The notes beneath the pieces are model-generated. The model saw nothing but the letters and a program-made list of their open reading frames with translations. It ran no database searches and was not told the origin of the DNA. The position numbers were made by a program, and so were the translations under genes. Of a DNA stretch of 64,000 nucleotides, positions 49,894 through 59,917 are shown in pieces; the stretch's first letter is position 1, and the number at the start of each line of letters is the position of its first letter. The DNA is taken from the NCBI RefSeq assembly GCF_025860405.1, contig NZ_CP063785.1, forward strand, positions 1,302,001-1,366,000, given 5' to 3'. Source of the stretch: Tolypothrix sp. PCC 7712 (GTDB lineage: Bacteria > Cyanobacteriota > Cyanobacteriia > Cyanobacteriales > Nostocaceae).

Positions 49894-50418
49894 ATGGCTA
49901 AAACTAAGAAATCAGAAAATGTTCCCAAAAAAGTGGTTAACTCTTCTGCAAATGCACTATATGTGCTGGATGTATTTTTAATTGACGGCCCAATGACCGA
50001 AGAATTTATTGCTGATAATCCAGAGGTGTCTCGAACCATTGAGATTAAAGGCAGTAATACTTTGCAGGAGCTTCATAAAATCATCTTCAAGGCATTCGAC
50101 CGCCAAGAAGAGCATATGTATGAATTTCAAATTGGCGGAAATGGCCCGCAAGATCCAAATGCCAGAAGGTACGGTTTGAAACAAGCATTTTCCAGTTCCG
50201 GTTTGACACCAAAGCCTACAGGCGATGTTTCTAGTACTTCAATTGCTGAAGTGGGCTTATCAATTGATGAGGCTTTTGGTTACTGGTTCGATTTTGGTGA
50301 TGATTGGTGGCACCAGATTGATGTCACAAACATTTTAGACCAGGCCCCAACGGGCAAGTATCCCAGAATCACCAAGCGAGTTGGGGCTAGCCCTCCTCAA
50401 TACGCGGATTTTGAGTAG
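49894..50418 (+). CDS. pRiA4b ORF-3-like protein
   Basis: A 174-residue soluble protein of the pRiA4b ORF-3 family, first seen on a Rhizobium plasmid and common in mobile DNA. Typical segments: IEIKGSNTLQELHKIIFKAFD (~45-65), EEHMYEFQIGG (~69-79) and FGYWFDFGDDWWHQIDV (~128-144). The family's function is not established. An AGGAGA Shine-Dalgarno stands seven bases before ATG 49894. It may be the last gene of the element or the first beyond it. Confidence 0.85.
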   Translation: MAKTKKSENVPKKVVNSSANALYVLDVFLIDGPMTEEFIADNPEVSRTIEIKGSNTLQELHKIIFKAFDRQEEHMYEFQIGGNGPQDPNARRYGLKQAFSSSGLTPKPTGDVSSTSIAEVGLSIDEAFGYWFDFGDDWWHQIDVTNILDQAPTGKYPRITKRVGASPPQYADFE

Positions 50419-50570
50419 CAGAGCAAGTTAACCTATGAGGAGCGATCGCAACTGCAATCTTCGATTTCTAGCTAACTTGCTGCCATGAGAGTGACTACAG
50501 GGACGCATCCTGACTTTAAAAGTCAAGTTCTGTGATTACTAACAAATCACACGTAGTAAGACTCTTTCTA

Positions 50571-53500
50571 TTATTCGGCATCTCCAATTAACGTGAACCC
50601 AGCCCAATTTTTGGGATTTGGATGTGTTTTCATGGTGTCTAACATTGCTTGACGTAGCGCTTGGGCTTTATCAAGGTTGCTGTCCAGGTAATACTTGTAA
50701 AATTTGGTCATTAGTTCACCCGTGGGAGCATCAGGTACAGACCAAAGAGAAACCATAACGCTGGGAACTCCCTTGCCAATAAAACTACGCGATAAACCAA
50801 AGATACCATCTCCTCCGAGCATTTCTCCCCGACCCGTATCGCAAGCGCTAAGAACTACCAAGTCGGCATTAAGGTCTATTTTGTAAATTTCTTCCGCAGT
50901 CAGTAAGCCATCATTCGACTCCTCATCTCCAGAAGATGCCAGTACGATCGCACCAGGAATTGAGCCTAGTTCAGGGGTATTGCCACGCATATTGGTTATT
51001 AAGCCGTGGGTTGCTAAATGAATCAATCGCGCTGTCTTCATTCGTCGCACTACTTCTGATTCTGTTGCTTGTGGGCCAATTAAAGCTTGGGTTTTAAGCT
51101 GTTTGGCGATCGCAATGGCTTCTGTTTCAGATACTGGCAATGGATCGATGCGTATATTTTTAAATGTTGGATTGATTTTGCTGAGGTTTGGCATGGTTGG
51201 ATTGCCAACAATCAATGCATCGTTAGCATTCCATGATTTACTTCTAGTTTTTTGCCGTGACTTGCTGGCGAAATCTAATACTTGTATGGACGGTGAGGTA
51301 AAAATAGTATGTTTTTCTATCAAGTATTTTCCTTTTGCATCTTGAAGTGCGGCAAAGGGGGTCAAAAATAAATCTCCTTGAGGAATAAAGATAACTCGCG
51401 CTTGATGATTTTGTGGTAGAAAGTTTTCGATTGGCTCAATCAGTAGTTTATGTAGTTCCTGTAAGCGTGTTTTCTGTTCCTGTGGATTAATTTTGGCGAC
51501 AATTTCGACATCGCTACGACCTCTAGCACCAATCACATTTCGGCTGATGGTAATCAAATCACTCAGGGGTAGTTTAAGTTTTGCTAAGTCGATACTACGA
51601 AAATCTATTTTCCCATTGGGCTGAATTACCCAAATATAGAGTAAAGAGTCTTGAGGTTTATCAATATCTGGAATTAATGAATATTGAACTATTGTGGCAT
51701 TTTGTGATTTGGCAATTTCTTGAATCTGTGTGAGGTTAGGAGATTCAAAGCTTATTTTTTGTTTTGGTTCTTGGTTATTTGAAATTATTTTTCGATTAAT
51801 TAAGATTTCACCTAATGCTTGACTGCGGCTACGTTGGGAAAGTTCTAGTGCTTCTTTGTTTTTACCTTGTTCAATCAATGCACGTTGTAGGTAATGATAA
51901 ATATTCTCTCTAAGTGCATATAAAAATGCTATATCTATACCTAAATTAGTACTTGTTAAATGCTCTCTTCTATAAGCTTTACTGCCTTCCCATAACTTAA
52001 TTGCAGCCAAAAAAGCTTTTTCGGCTGCGGCAAATTCTCCTGTTTTTAGTAAAATTCTTCCTTGTTGTTCTAACGTTTTTTCTTCAGCATAGTAATCGCC
52101 AGATTCTTTTAATATAGTTAGGGCTTGTTTATAGAGACTTAATGCTTTATCTGGCTGTTCTAAAAGCTCATACAATAGCCCTTGATAACTCAGAATATTA
52201 CCTTCTAATGCTCGGTCGCCTAATTCTTGAGAAATAGTTAATGCTCTTTGATAATAATCTATTGCAGCATCTGTTTCCCCTCTACGTAGATAAAGCAAGC
52301 CAGCAGATAATAATGGTTGTGAGGCTCTAACCCCTAAAACGTGTTTGTCATCGCCCAAATCAAAAGAAGTCAAAAAATTGTAATAGATATATTCTAGTAC
52401 ATTTGCTATTGGTATTTTCTTTATTACAAAATTAACTTTGTTGCTAAACTCAATATTGATGGTTTTATTAACTTGCCTCTTTCTTGAAGTGAACATATAC
52501 ATCAAGCTTAAGTAATCTAGCGCTTTTGCAGATTGTTCTGCACTGCCATAATCAACAAGAAAAAGTAATTTACTAATTTCATTAACAATACTATTTGGAT
52601 AACTCCCATAAATAGTACTATTGTCTATGATTATTTTTGTATTATTAGAATCATTTTGTTCTAACAATTCGTCATATTTACTAATAAATGAATCAATAGT
52701 TTGCAATATATTTATCTTTTTACCCTTTTGCATTAATAATAAACTGCGATGAATTTCTAGAGCTTTGAAGTAATGCCTCTGACTTATATATGCCGATCTA
52801 ATAAATTTTATAGTATCTATCTGACCAGACATATTATTAAGCTTCTGATAGATTAGAAATGCTTCTTTGTAAGCATTTAAAGCTTTAGAAGAATAAAAAA
52901 TTTGTCTTTGATTCAAAGAGCGCTTCAAACTATAGTATTTTCCTATTTTGATAAGAGTAGTTGCTGCATTAGTATCATCTTTTAAACTTTTGATAAAGTT
53001 AACAGTTTTCTGAAAATATTCAACCGTTTTGTCAAATTTGCCTAATTTATCCCAAGCAACTCCAATCTCGTAGAGAGTATTCGCAACTTCGGTGTTATTT
53101 TTTAAATTTCTAAAAATAGTCAAAGCCTTTTGGTAAAACTCAATCGCTTCCTGATGCTTGCCTTCTTCGGTATAAAATTTAGCAATCTTTAAAAGTACAG
53201 AAGCTTCTCCTGGTTGGTCGTCAATTTCTTGGTAAATATTTATTGATTGCTGATAAAATTTGAGCGAATTCTTATATTTTGCATCTCTAGTTGCATTTCT
53301 TGTTGACTTACCCCATTGCTGATAAGCATATGCAATATTGATTAAAAACTGACTTTCTTGCCTACGCATATCTTTCAAACTAATTGCTTTATTGTCAACT
53401 GTTTTTAAAACTAATAATGCTTGTTGATAAAACTCAATTGCTTGAGAATATTCCTTTAAATAATCCCAAGAAACTCCTATAGAGTTTAGTGTATCAGCCA

Positions 53501-55211
53501 CTTTGATTGCATCTTTTAAATTCTTAAAAATAGCTAAAGCTTTTTGATAAAAATCAATAGATTCTTTATGCTTTAGTAGCTTGTTATAAAGTATTGCGAT
53601 TCTCTCAAGTGAAGCTGCTTCTCCTGATAAATCATTTAAGTCTTGGTTGATTTTTAATACTTTTTCATAAAGTCCGATAGCTTGTTCATATTGTTCATAT
53701 CTTGGATATCTTGTGTTATCTTTAACTGAGTCACCTAATAGCTCATAAGTATAGGCAAGATTAGTTAAAAATAAACTTTCTTTACTTTGTCTATCTTTTA
53801 ACGTAATTTGTTTATTATCAACAGTTTTTAACACAGATAATGATTGTTGATAAAACTCAACAGCTTTAGGGTAATCACCTAAATTAGTCGAAGCAACACC
53901 TATATAATTGAGTGTGTCGGCAACTTGCAAATTGTCTTTTAAATCTTGAAAAATAGCTAATGCCTTCTGGTAGGTTTGAAGTGCTTCTTTAGGCTTTGAT
54001 AGCTGACTATACGCTTGAGCAAGGTTAAGTAAAAAGAAGCTTTCTTTTTGCTTAATCTCTTGCATTGACACTTTTTTGCTATCAACAAGCTTAAGTGCCA
54101 TTAATGATTGCTGATAATAACTACTGGCTTTACTATAGTCACCTAAATTATACCAGGATAATCCTATATAGTTGAGTGTGTCAGCCGCTTGTAAGTTGTC
54201 TTTTAAAGATTGGAAAATTGCCAAAGATTTTTGATACCAATCAATAGCTTCTTTGTATTTTGATTGTTTAACATAAATTATGGCAATTCTTTCATATAGA
54301 GAAGCTTGGTTATCAGCAGGGGCTAATTTCTGATAAATTGGTAATGCTTTTTTAAAATACTCAATGGCTTTATCATATTTTGCATTTTTGGTACTGTCTT
54401 GAGTTGAATCTGCAAATAACTCATAAACATTAGCAAGATTTACTAAAAATTGACTTTCTTTAGTTTGTATATCCTTGGAAGTAATTTGTTTTTTATCAAC
54501 AAGTTTCAATAATAATAATGATTGTTCATGAGATTCAATTGCTTTGGGGTAATCTTCCAAATCTCTCCAAATAGTTCCAATCTTATTCATGAAATTTGCT
54601 GCTTCCAAGTTTTCGCCTATCTCCCGATAAATTGCCACTATTCTTTGATAGGATTCAATTGCTTGTTTATATTGTTTGGATTCATTATGAATATTACCTA
54701 TTGACTCTAGTAGCCAAATTTTCTCCCAAGGTTCAATTTGAGCTTGATAAGTTGATAATATTTGCTGAAATAAATCAAGTGCTTTCTCTTTCTCTTGTAA
54801 TTCATAGTATTCTATTCCAATCAGCGTCATAATTATCCTTTTTGTTCTGGGAAATTTACCTTGTTCTGCTATTTTCAAAGCTTGCTGATAGACTTCCAGT
54901 GCTTTTTTGGGTTGCTTTTGTTTACTATGAATTAACCCAAATCCAGTCATACTAAGCGCTTCTGCATCCCGATCGCCTTGCTGTTTTGCTGCTTGTATGG
55001 TGCGCTCAAATATTTGCCGTGCTTCCTCTAGTTTTTCTTCCTGAGCAAGTGATAAGCCTTTTTCAGCTTGTTGGATGAGTTCTGATTTTGGCTGTGTTTT
55101 TGTCTGAGCTATTACAACTCCTATTTGGGGAGAAAAAATAGGTACAGCAGCAAAGGGGACTAAACCACAAAGTAACAGCAACAGATGAAAACAAGATTTT
55201 TGAGGATACAT
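50571..55211 (-). CDS. Large secreted TPR-CHAT protease-like protein
   Basis: A 1,546-residue protein. A signal peptide (HLLLLLCGLVPFAAVPIF) starts at ATG 55211, which has AGGAG at good spacing; the TTG six bases upstream is rejected. Residues ~45-1090 are some twenty-plus tetratricopeptide repeats in blocks that recur almost word for word (EAIEFYQKALTIF, NTLYEIGVAWDKLGK, QVADTLNYIGV). The C-terminal CHAT domain, a caspase-clan cysteine peptidase, has an intact dyad: His1402 in LIHLATHG and Cys1457 in VVLSACDTGRGE. TPR-CHAT proteins act in proteolytic signalling or defence. It follows the caspase-like gene by 83 bases on the same strand, so the two likely form an operon. Confidence 0.92.
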   Translation of the reverse strand: MYPQKSCFHLLLLLCGLVPFAAVPIFSPQIGVVIAQTKTQPKSELIQQAEKGLSLAQEEKLEEARQIFERTIQAAKQQGDRDAEALSMTGFGLIHSKQKQPKKALEVYQQALKIAEQGKFPRTKRIIMTLIGIEYYELQEKEKALDLFQQILSTYQAQIEPWEKIWLLESIGNIHNESKQYKQAIESYQRIVAIYREIGENLEAANFMNKIGTIWRDLEDYPKAIESHEQSLLLLKLVDKKQITSKDIQTKESQFLVNLANVYELFADSTQDSTKNAKYDKAIEYFKKALPIYQKLAPADNQASLYERIAIIYVKQSKYKEAIDWYQKSLAIFQSLKDNLQAADTLNYIGLSWYNLGDYSKASSYYQQSLMALKLVDSKKVSMQEIKQKESFFLLNLAQAYSQLSKPKEALQTYQKALAIFQDLKDNLQVADTLNYIGVASTNLGDYPKAVEFYQQSLSVLKTVDNKQITLKDRQSKESLFLTNLAYTYELLGDSVKDNTRYPRYEQYEQAIGLYEKVLKINQDLNDLSGEAASLERIAILYNKLLKHKESIDFYQKALAIFKNLKDAIKVADTLNSIGVSWDYLKEYSQAIEFYQQALLVLKTVDNKAISLKDMRRQESQFLINIAYAYQQWGKSTRNATRDAKYKNSLKFYQQSINIYQEIDDQPGEASVLLKIAKFYTEEGKHQEAIEFYQKALTIFRNLKNNTEVANTLYEIGVAWDKLGKFDKTVEYFQKTVNFIKSLKDDTNAATTLIKIGKYYSLKRSLNQRQIFYSSKALNAYKEAFLIYQKLNNMSGQIDTIKFIRSAYISQRHYFKALEIHRSLLLMQKGKKINILQTIDSFISKYDELLEQNDSNNTKIIIDNSTIYGSYPNSIVNEISKLLFLVDYGSAEQSAKALDYLSLMYMFTSRKRQVNKTINIEFSNKVNFVIKKIPIANVLEYIYYNFLTSFDLGDDKHVLGVRASQPLLSAGLLYLRRGETDAAIDYYQRALTISQELGDRALEGNILSYQGLLYELLEQPDKALSLYKQALTILKESGDYYAEEKTLEQQGRILLKTGEFAAAEKAFLAAIKLWEGSKAYRREHLTSTNLGIDIAFLYALRENIYHYLQRALIEQGKNKEALELSQRSRSQALGEILINRKIISNNQEPKQKISFESPNLTQIQEIAKSQNATIVQYSLIPDIDKPQDSLLYIWVIQPNGKIDFRSIDLAKLKLPLSDLITISRNVIGARGRSDVEIVAKINPQEQKTRLQELHKLLIEPIENFLPQNHQARVIFIPQGDLFLTPFAALQDAKGKYLIEKHTIFTSPSIQVLDFASKSRQKTRSKSWNANDALIVGNPTMPNLSKINPTFKNIRIDPLPVSETEAIAIAKQLKTQALIGPQATESEVVRRMKTARLIHLATHGLITNMRGNTPELGSIPGAIVLASSGDEESNDGLLTAEEIYKIDLNADLVVLSACDTGRGEMLGGDGIFGLSRSFIGKGVPSVMVSLWSVPDAPTGELMTKFYKYYLDSNLDKAQALRQAMLDTMKTHPNPKNWAGFTLIGDAE

Positions 55212-55294
55212 TAACAACTCCTAAGTATGATGATATTGAGACAAAAGAATTATTTTTTTCTGAATTTTTATCTAGAAAGCGTAATGCAGAATAA

Positions 55295-57499
55295 CTAAGA
55301 TTCAACCACATTAATAATGGTGGAAATTGCTGCAAGTTGGCTTTTAGCGACAATGCGATCGCCTGAACTTTCTACTCTAATACTCCGGGTATTTCGTTCT
55401 AAATCCCCTAATAGTTCTTGCACCCACCCTAATGCTTGCTCACCCTCGATGTTTACAGGAGTTCTTCCATCAGGGTTTGTTATATCTGCAATGCTCTTTA
55501 ATCCTTTCAAAGCATCACGAATTGGCAAAAAACTTGCTAAGACCAAAATTTCTTGACTTCCCACCCCTTTAAGCTTGAAACTATAGCCATCACTTTCTTG
55601 AGGGGTAATAATCTCCTGTTGTGGTGCGAGAATGGCTTCTATCTCTGCCGAATTCCAGTAGGGGAAAAGCGGTGTTATTTTACCACTACTACCAATACTA
55701 ATAACGGCTATATATAAGTTATCCTTTTCATTGTTACGTACTTTTACTTGTACATCTGTACCAGATAAAAACTGAGAAGGTGTCGTTTTTGTACTACTAC
55801 CTTTAGGAGCGATCGCAGTTGTAACATTCAATTTTGTGCTATTGCCACCAAAAGCTGCATCACTACCTGTAATCAGTTTCAATAGTTTGCCAGCTAATAA
55901 TGATATTAAACGCCCCTGCAAGCGCTCAACAGCTGATGAAGCTGATTCTCCTGATTTTTGGAAAGTGTTGGCTAAAGGAGTGAGTCCTGGTAAAAACAGC
56001 CCAAAACTATCTACTGTTGGTAAATCTCGAATTTTCTTTGGTTTTACCTGTTGCAGATAGCTATTAGTCATCCTTCCCAGAATATATTCTGCCCCGGTTG
56101 AAACCACTTCGATCCGATCTATAGAAGCTAAAGAAGCTTTTGCTATTTCTAACTGCTCACCCAAGGAAATATCTAACCCAACCCGCAACTTAAGATTTTC
56201 GGGAATACCTCGTATCTTTTCTCTGAGCAGGACACCAGGTTGAACGTTTTTACTTTCCCCTTTAGTCAGTTTGCCATAACCGACCAAACCCTTTCTGTCC
56301 TGTTGCTCAATTTCGCCAACTTCTTGTCCCTTTGTATTAATTAACGCCCAAATAATTCCTTTTGGTTTTGCTTCTAGGCTCAAAGCAGAAATACCACCTA
56401 ACCAATATTCTATTTCTCCACTAGGTTTTACCTTTCTCACAACCGCTTCAGCCCAGGGTTTTACGGGATTCAGGAAAAATGTTGGTTTTTGGCTGTTTGT
56501 TTCTGGATTAGCAGCAATTATAGGAGTTTGATACATTGATGACTTAATAGCAAGATCATTGGTACTACGCTCTAAATTCACAAAAGTATTACCTATACCT
56601 TCTACAGAACTTGCTTGCCACAAATAACGAGTAAGGATATAGGTAAAGGCTCCACAGTGAAATGTATCATTATCAAACTTCGCTTCTGCCGCAAACTGGT
56701 CAAATTGAGCCGAACCAATTGCCACACCTTTAGCAATACCCTTACGGCGCATATCATAAAGCTTTGCTTCCGATAGCTGCAAGTCTTTCATCCACCGTCG
56801 CTGAAATTCTAATTCTGTTTCACTTGGTTGAGCCGATTCCCCACTATCAAGTCGAGACGAAACAGCACGAAATACCAAATCACCCCGCGTACCTCCCCCT
56901 GAGTGACAGCTATCTAAAATTGCTGTGACGTTGTTAGTTTTTAGGGCATACATCAACAAAAATAAACTCCGCCCCATAATATCTTGAACTACATCGCTAC
57001 GTTCTGTATTTCGGTCACGAGGTACAAGGGTACCGTTAAGCTTGTTGGTATTAGGAACTACTTCGCCATTGATAATTAGTTCCGGAATCGGATAGGGATC
57101 GATAATCCGCGAGCCATGTCCGGAAAAATGAAAAACAACTACATCTCCTGGTTTTGCTTGGTCAATTAAATGGGTTTGAAATTGATCTAAAATATTTTGC
57201 CGTGTTGGCTTTAAATCTGCTTCATCTGTAATGACAACGATATCTTTGGGATTAAAGCCAAAGCGATGTACCAGTAATTCATATTGCATTTCTACATCAC
57301 TGAGACAACCTTTTAGGGATGGGATGCCTGATGGATAGGAATTTACACCAACTAGTAAAGCTAATTTTCGTGGGGTATTTTGAGCAATTACTTGAGCATA
57401 GCGATTAGCTTGCTGGGTAAAATTTGATTGACTTAGTGTAATTGCGCTGAGTGTAGAACCAGCAAATTGGAGAAAATGGCGACGTTTGATGGGAGGCAT
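55295..57499 (-). CDS. Caspase-like protease (orthocaspase type) with Tat signal
   Basis: A 734-residue protein with a p20-like peptidase C14 domain at ~45-300. The catalytic His128 in VFHFSGHGS and Cys198 in AILDSCHSGG are both present. The N-terminus KRRHFLQFAGSTLSAITLS is a twin-arginine signal, so it should be exported folded. The C-terminal ~400 residues include a domain with VQVKVRNNEKDNLYIAVISIGSSGKITPLFPYW (~590-625), found behind several cyanobacterial caspases (DUF4384-like). Such enzymes cut after Arg/Lys and have been linked to stress and cell death. It lies between the subtilisin-like and TPR-CHAT genes, all on the minus strand. Confidence 0.92.
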   Translation of the reverse strand: MPPIKRRHFLQFAGSTLSAITLSQSNFTQQANRYAQVIAQNTPRKLALLVGVNSYPSGIPSLKGCLSDVEMQYELLVHRFGFNPKDIVVITDEADLKPTRQNILDQFQTHLIDQAKPGDVVVFHFSGHGSRIIDPYPIPELIINGEVVPNTNKLNGTLVPRDRNTERSDVVQDIMGRSLFLLMYALKTNNVTAILDSCHSGGGTRGDLVFRAVSSRLDSGESAQPSETELEFQRRWMKDLQLSEAKLYDMRRKGIAKGVAIGSAQFDQFAAEAKFDNDTFHCGAFTYILTRYLWQASSVEGIGNTFVNLERSTNDLAIKSSMYQTPIIAANPETNSQKPTFFLNPVKPWAEAVVRKVKPSGEIEYWLGGISALSLEAKPKGIIWALINTKGQEVGEIEQQDRKGLVGYGKLTKGESKNVQPGVLLREKIRGIPENLKLRVGLDISLGEQLEIAKASLASIDRIEVVSTGAEYILGRMTNSYLQQVKPKKIRDLPTVDSFGLFLPGLTPLANTFQKSGESASSAVERLQGRLISLLAGKLLKLITGSDAAFGGNSTKLNVTTAIAPKGSSTKTTPSQFLSGTDVQVKVRNNEKDNLYIAVISIGSSGKITPLFPYWNSAEIEAILAPQQEIITPQESDGYSFKLKGVGSQEILVLASFLPIRDALKGLKSIADITNPDGRTPVNIEGEQALGWVQELLGDLERNTRSIRVESSGDRIVAKSQLAAISTIINVVES

Positions 57500-57754
57500 T
57501 ATCGAACTTCCTTTCTTGAGTTAGCTTGAAAATCGCTTGATTGGCACAAATAGCATCTAGTTACTCCTAGTATTTTTACGGAGAAATACTAAATTATTGT
57601 CTTACAGATATGTAGGCAGGTATAAAATTTTTTGTGCGATCGCCAACTAAACTATACAGATGCAAAATTACAGGTTTTGACAGTTGTGCAAACATTAATG
57701 TGGCAATAGTTCCAGTTCTCTACCTAATCGGCCCTGGAACATTACCACTTATCC

Positions 57755-59917
57755 CTATCTCTGCTTCACAGCCTGCACCGCAGCATCAGCATTAACTAAA
57801 CCACGACCGAAGAAATACTCTTGGGCGGAAACGGGTTTCGCCTTAGGGAAAATACCAGAAGGTCGTGAAACTGGAGCATCTACAACAGTTCCAAAACCGA
57901 CTTCCTTCTGCAACCTATAGCGATTAGCATCAGCTTTAGAAAGATTGAGTCCATCATAGGTAGCAGTCTGATTGAGAATTGAGACAATTTCATCGCGGCT
58001 TAATCGCCGTTTTGGATCTTCTCCCTTCATCAGGGCCACTACTCCTGAAACAATGGGAGCCGAGAAAGAAGTCCCTTGTACCTGGACATACTTACCTAAG
58101 GGGTCTAACGCCAAACCCCAGGTGTAATCTGGTACAGACATTCCCTGCCAAAAACCATCCAACCAAGTACCACCTGTCGTTAAAATTCCACCACTGAGGC
58201 TATTTTGGATTTCGCCGCCGGGTGCGACTAGATCTAATCCGCCGCCATAACTGCTGTAGAAGGTGCGATTACCCGTCATATTTGTAGCACCTACTGATAC
58301 AACACCAGGAATACCAGCCGGGAATCCAACTCCATCCAAATTTTCATTACCAGCAGAAGCAACTATTACCAAATGACGATGAGCATCCAACACATCAAAA
58401 ATTTGCTCGGTTAATCCCTCATCAGGAAGCAAACCACCCAAACTCATATTGATCACATCAACATTTCTACTGGCAGCATAACCAATAGCTTCGGATAAAC
58501 TTGCCATATTAATCGCACCACGTAAGCCAAAAACCCTAATTGGCAGGATTTGGGTATGAGGCGCAACTCCCAGAATACCTGCTTTATCTTCCGAATTAGC
58601 AGCAATCACACCCGCAGCCCAAGTACCGTGAAACTCACTCCCAATTTCAGCACGAATCAGATTGCGAATGCGATGAGCAATTTCACTGTCTGAAGCTTTA
58701 GGGTAACGCTGTTTTAAGATGCCCGACAGTTGTTGATATTTCTTTAATAATTGGTCAGATGGTAATTTAAAAGTGTCTTGAAATTCTGCTTGAATCTGTG
58801 ACATTTCTTGGGAACTCAAGCGTGTATCAGCGTCACCTTCACCTGGGCTAGAAAAGTCCCAGCCATATTCCTCACCAGGTAATTTATCAGAGCGATCGCC
58901 AGATTTGTATGTCTTCTTCACCAAGTCGGGATGATCCCATTGAATCAAGCTATCAATTACCGCCACGACAACCCCACGTCCGCCATTGCTGTTGCGCCAG
59001 GCTTCCGTAGCGCGAATATCAGTCCGAGCTAACAGCTGACCCCGGCGAGGAGTACTATTTAAATGCCATTGCAAAGGTAGTAAGTTGGAAGAAATCGGAG
59101 TATCTTTTGGTTGGGGTAACTGTGCCAACTGCTGTTGTAAGCGTTCGGCGGCGTGAGGAGTTTCTGGTAAATTGGCTGCTGTTGCCAGCAATTGCGACAT
59201 ATGATCGGAAGTCGCTTGAATAAAATTCGGTGTTGCTGATTGCACTCCTGGTACTTGAGTTAGTTGATTAGCCACATGTAAAATTTCAGTCCCAGATACT
59301 GACTTAGAACGTACTAAGTAGCGGTTTTTACTAAATCTCAAGGGACGAAGTACTTCTAAATTGTGGCGCAGTAGGATAATTTGCCTTTGGCTCTCGGACA
59401 TCTCGCCCTCAAAACTAATGACAATCTCGTTGGGTAGTACAATAACTGGCTCAGATTTTGTTTCTGGAGATGCTGACTGTGATTTACGGGATAAGATAGG
59501 TAATATTTCTTGCACGTAAGGCTGTTTTTGAATCTGCTGTTGAACTGTATTTAAGGAAGCACGAGTGCCAGAAGGTAGGTTAACTAGAGCGATGTTTTCT
59601 CCCAAAGGTTTAACATCTACATCAGAGCGATGATTACTACCAATGCTACGAGTATTACCGCCACCACGTCGTAAATCTTGTTGCAACTGTAAGTATAAAG
59701 GTTGGATAGAGCGAGAGCGTGTATTCTTGGGTTTAAAGCTCACAGCCACCGTATCACGGCGCAAATTCAAAGGAATTTTTTGTCCGTAAAATGTATAAAA
59801 CAATTCATCTGCTGTTTGTGCCTGCGCGAACTCACGGTGTTGCTGAGGAAGCAGAGAAAAGCTGGTAGCACTGAAAAAACAACCTGCCAAAATCAGACTG
59901 GAAATTAAACGTCTCAT
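57755..59917 (-). CDS. Subtilisin-like serine protease (S8), secreted
   Basis: A ~720-residue secreted protease. I start it at ATG 59917 (MRRLISSLILAGCFFSATSF, a clear signal peptide); the in-frame extension upstream lacks any signal. Residues ~45-240 look like two tandem propeptide/inhibitor-like domains (EIVISFEGEMSESQRQIILL). The catalytic triad is Asp322 (VVAVIDSLIQWDHPDL), His430 (EFHGTWAAGVIAA) and Ser617 (QGTSFSAPIVSG). An unusual ~70-residue charged helical insert lies between Asp and His (QEMSQIQAEFQDTF ... IAHRIRNLIRAEIG). It precedes the caspase-like gene by 255 bases and may be cotranscribed or at least linked in function. Confidence 0.92.
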   Translation of the reverse strand: MRRLISSLILAGCFFSATSFSLLPQQHREFAQAQTADELFYTFYGQKIPLNLRRDTVAVSFKPKNTRSRSIQPLYLQLQQDLRRGGGNTRSIGSNHRSDVDVKPLGENIALVNLPSGTRASLNTVQQQIQKQPYVQEILPILSRKSQSASPETKSEPVIVLPNEIVISFEGEMSESQRQIILLRHNLEVLRPLRFSKNRYLVRSKSVSGTEILHVANQLTQVPGVQSATPNFIQATSDHMSQLLATAANLPETPHAAERLQQQLAQLPQPKDTPISSNLLPLQWHLNSTPRRGQLLARTDIRATEAWRNSNGGRGVVVAVIDSLIQWDHPDLVKKTYKSGDRSDKLPGEEYGWDFSSPGEGDADTRLSSQEMSQIQAEFQDTFKLPSDQLLKKYQQLSGILKQRYPKASDSEIAHRIRNLIRAEIGSEFHGTWAAGVIAANSEDKAGILGVAPHTQILPIRVFGLRGAINMASLSEAIGYAASRNVDVINMSLGGLLPDEGLTEQIFDVLDAHRHLVIVASAGNENLDGVGFPAGIPGVVSVGATNMTGNRTFYSSYGGGLDLVAPGGEIQNSLSGGILTTGGTWLDGFWQGMSVPDYTWGLALDPLGKYVQVQGTSFSAPIVSGVVALMKGEDPKRRLSRDEIVSILNQTATYDGLNLSKADANRYRLQKEVGFGTVVDAPVSRPSGIFPKAKPVSAQEYFFGRGLVNADAAVQAVKQR

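Larger units (their letters stand above)
6862..50420. mobile_element. Integrative and conjugative element (or integrated conjugative plasmid); right border uncertain
   Basis: The block is framed on the left by tRNA-Ala and a tyrosine recombinase. It contains a full conjugation set (MobV relaxase, VirD4, VirB-like channel), replication and partition genes and regulators, but no housekeeping gene. The last element-like genes are the small unknown proteins up to 49444 and perhaps a pRiA4b-ORF3-like gene ending at 50418; from 50571 chromosome-type genes begin. I looked for a second copy of the tRNA 3' end (GTTCCCTATTCTCCA) near 46-51 kb and elsewhere and found none. The right end may be altered, may lie outside the window, or the recombination site may be short. 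HIP1 sites are scattered through most of the element, which suggests long residence in cyanobacteria. Confidence 0.75.

Noticed and set aside
49445..50570. Second tRNA-Ala attachment copy
   Set aside because: No stretch matching the tRNA 3' half could be found by eye; resemblance did not go beyond a few bases.
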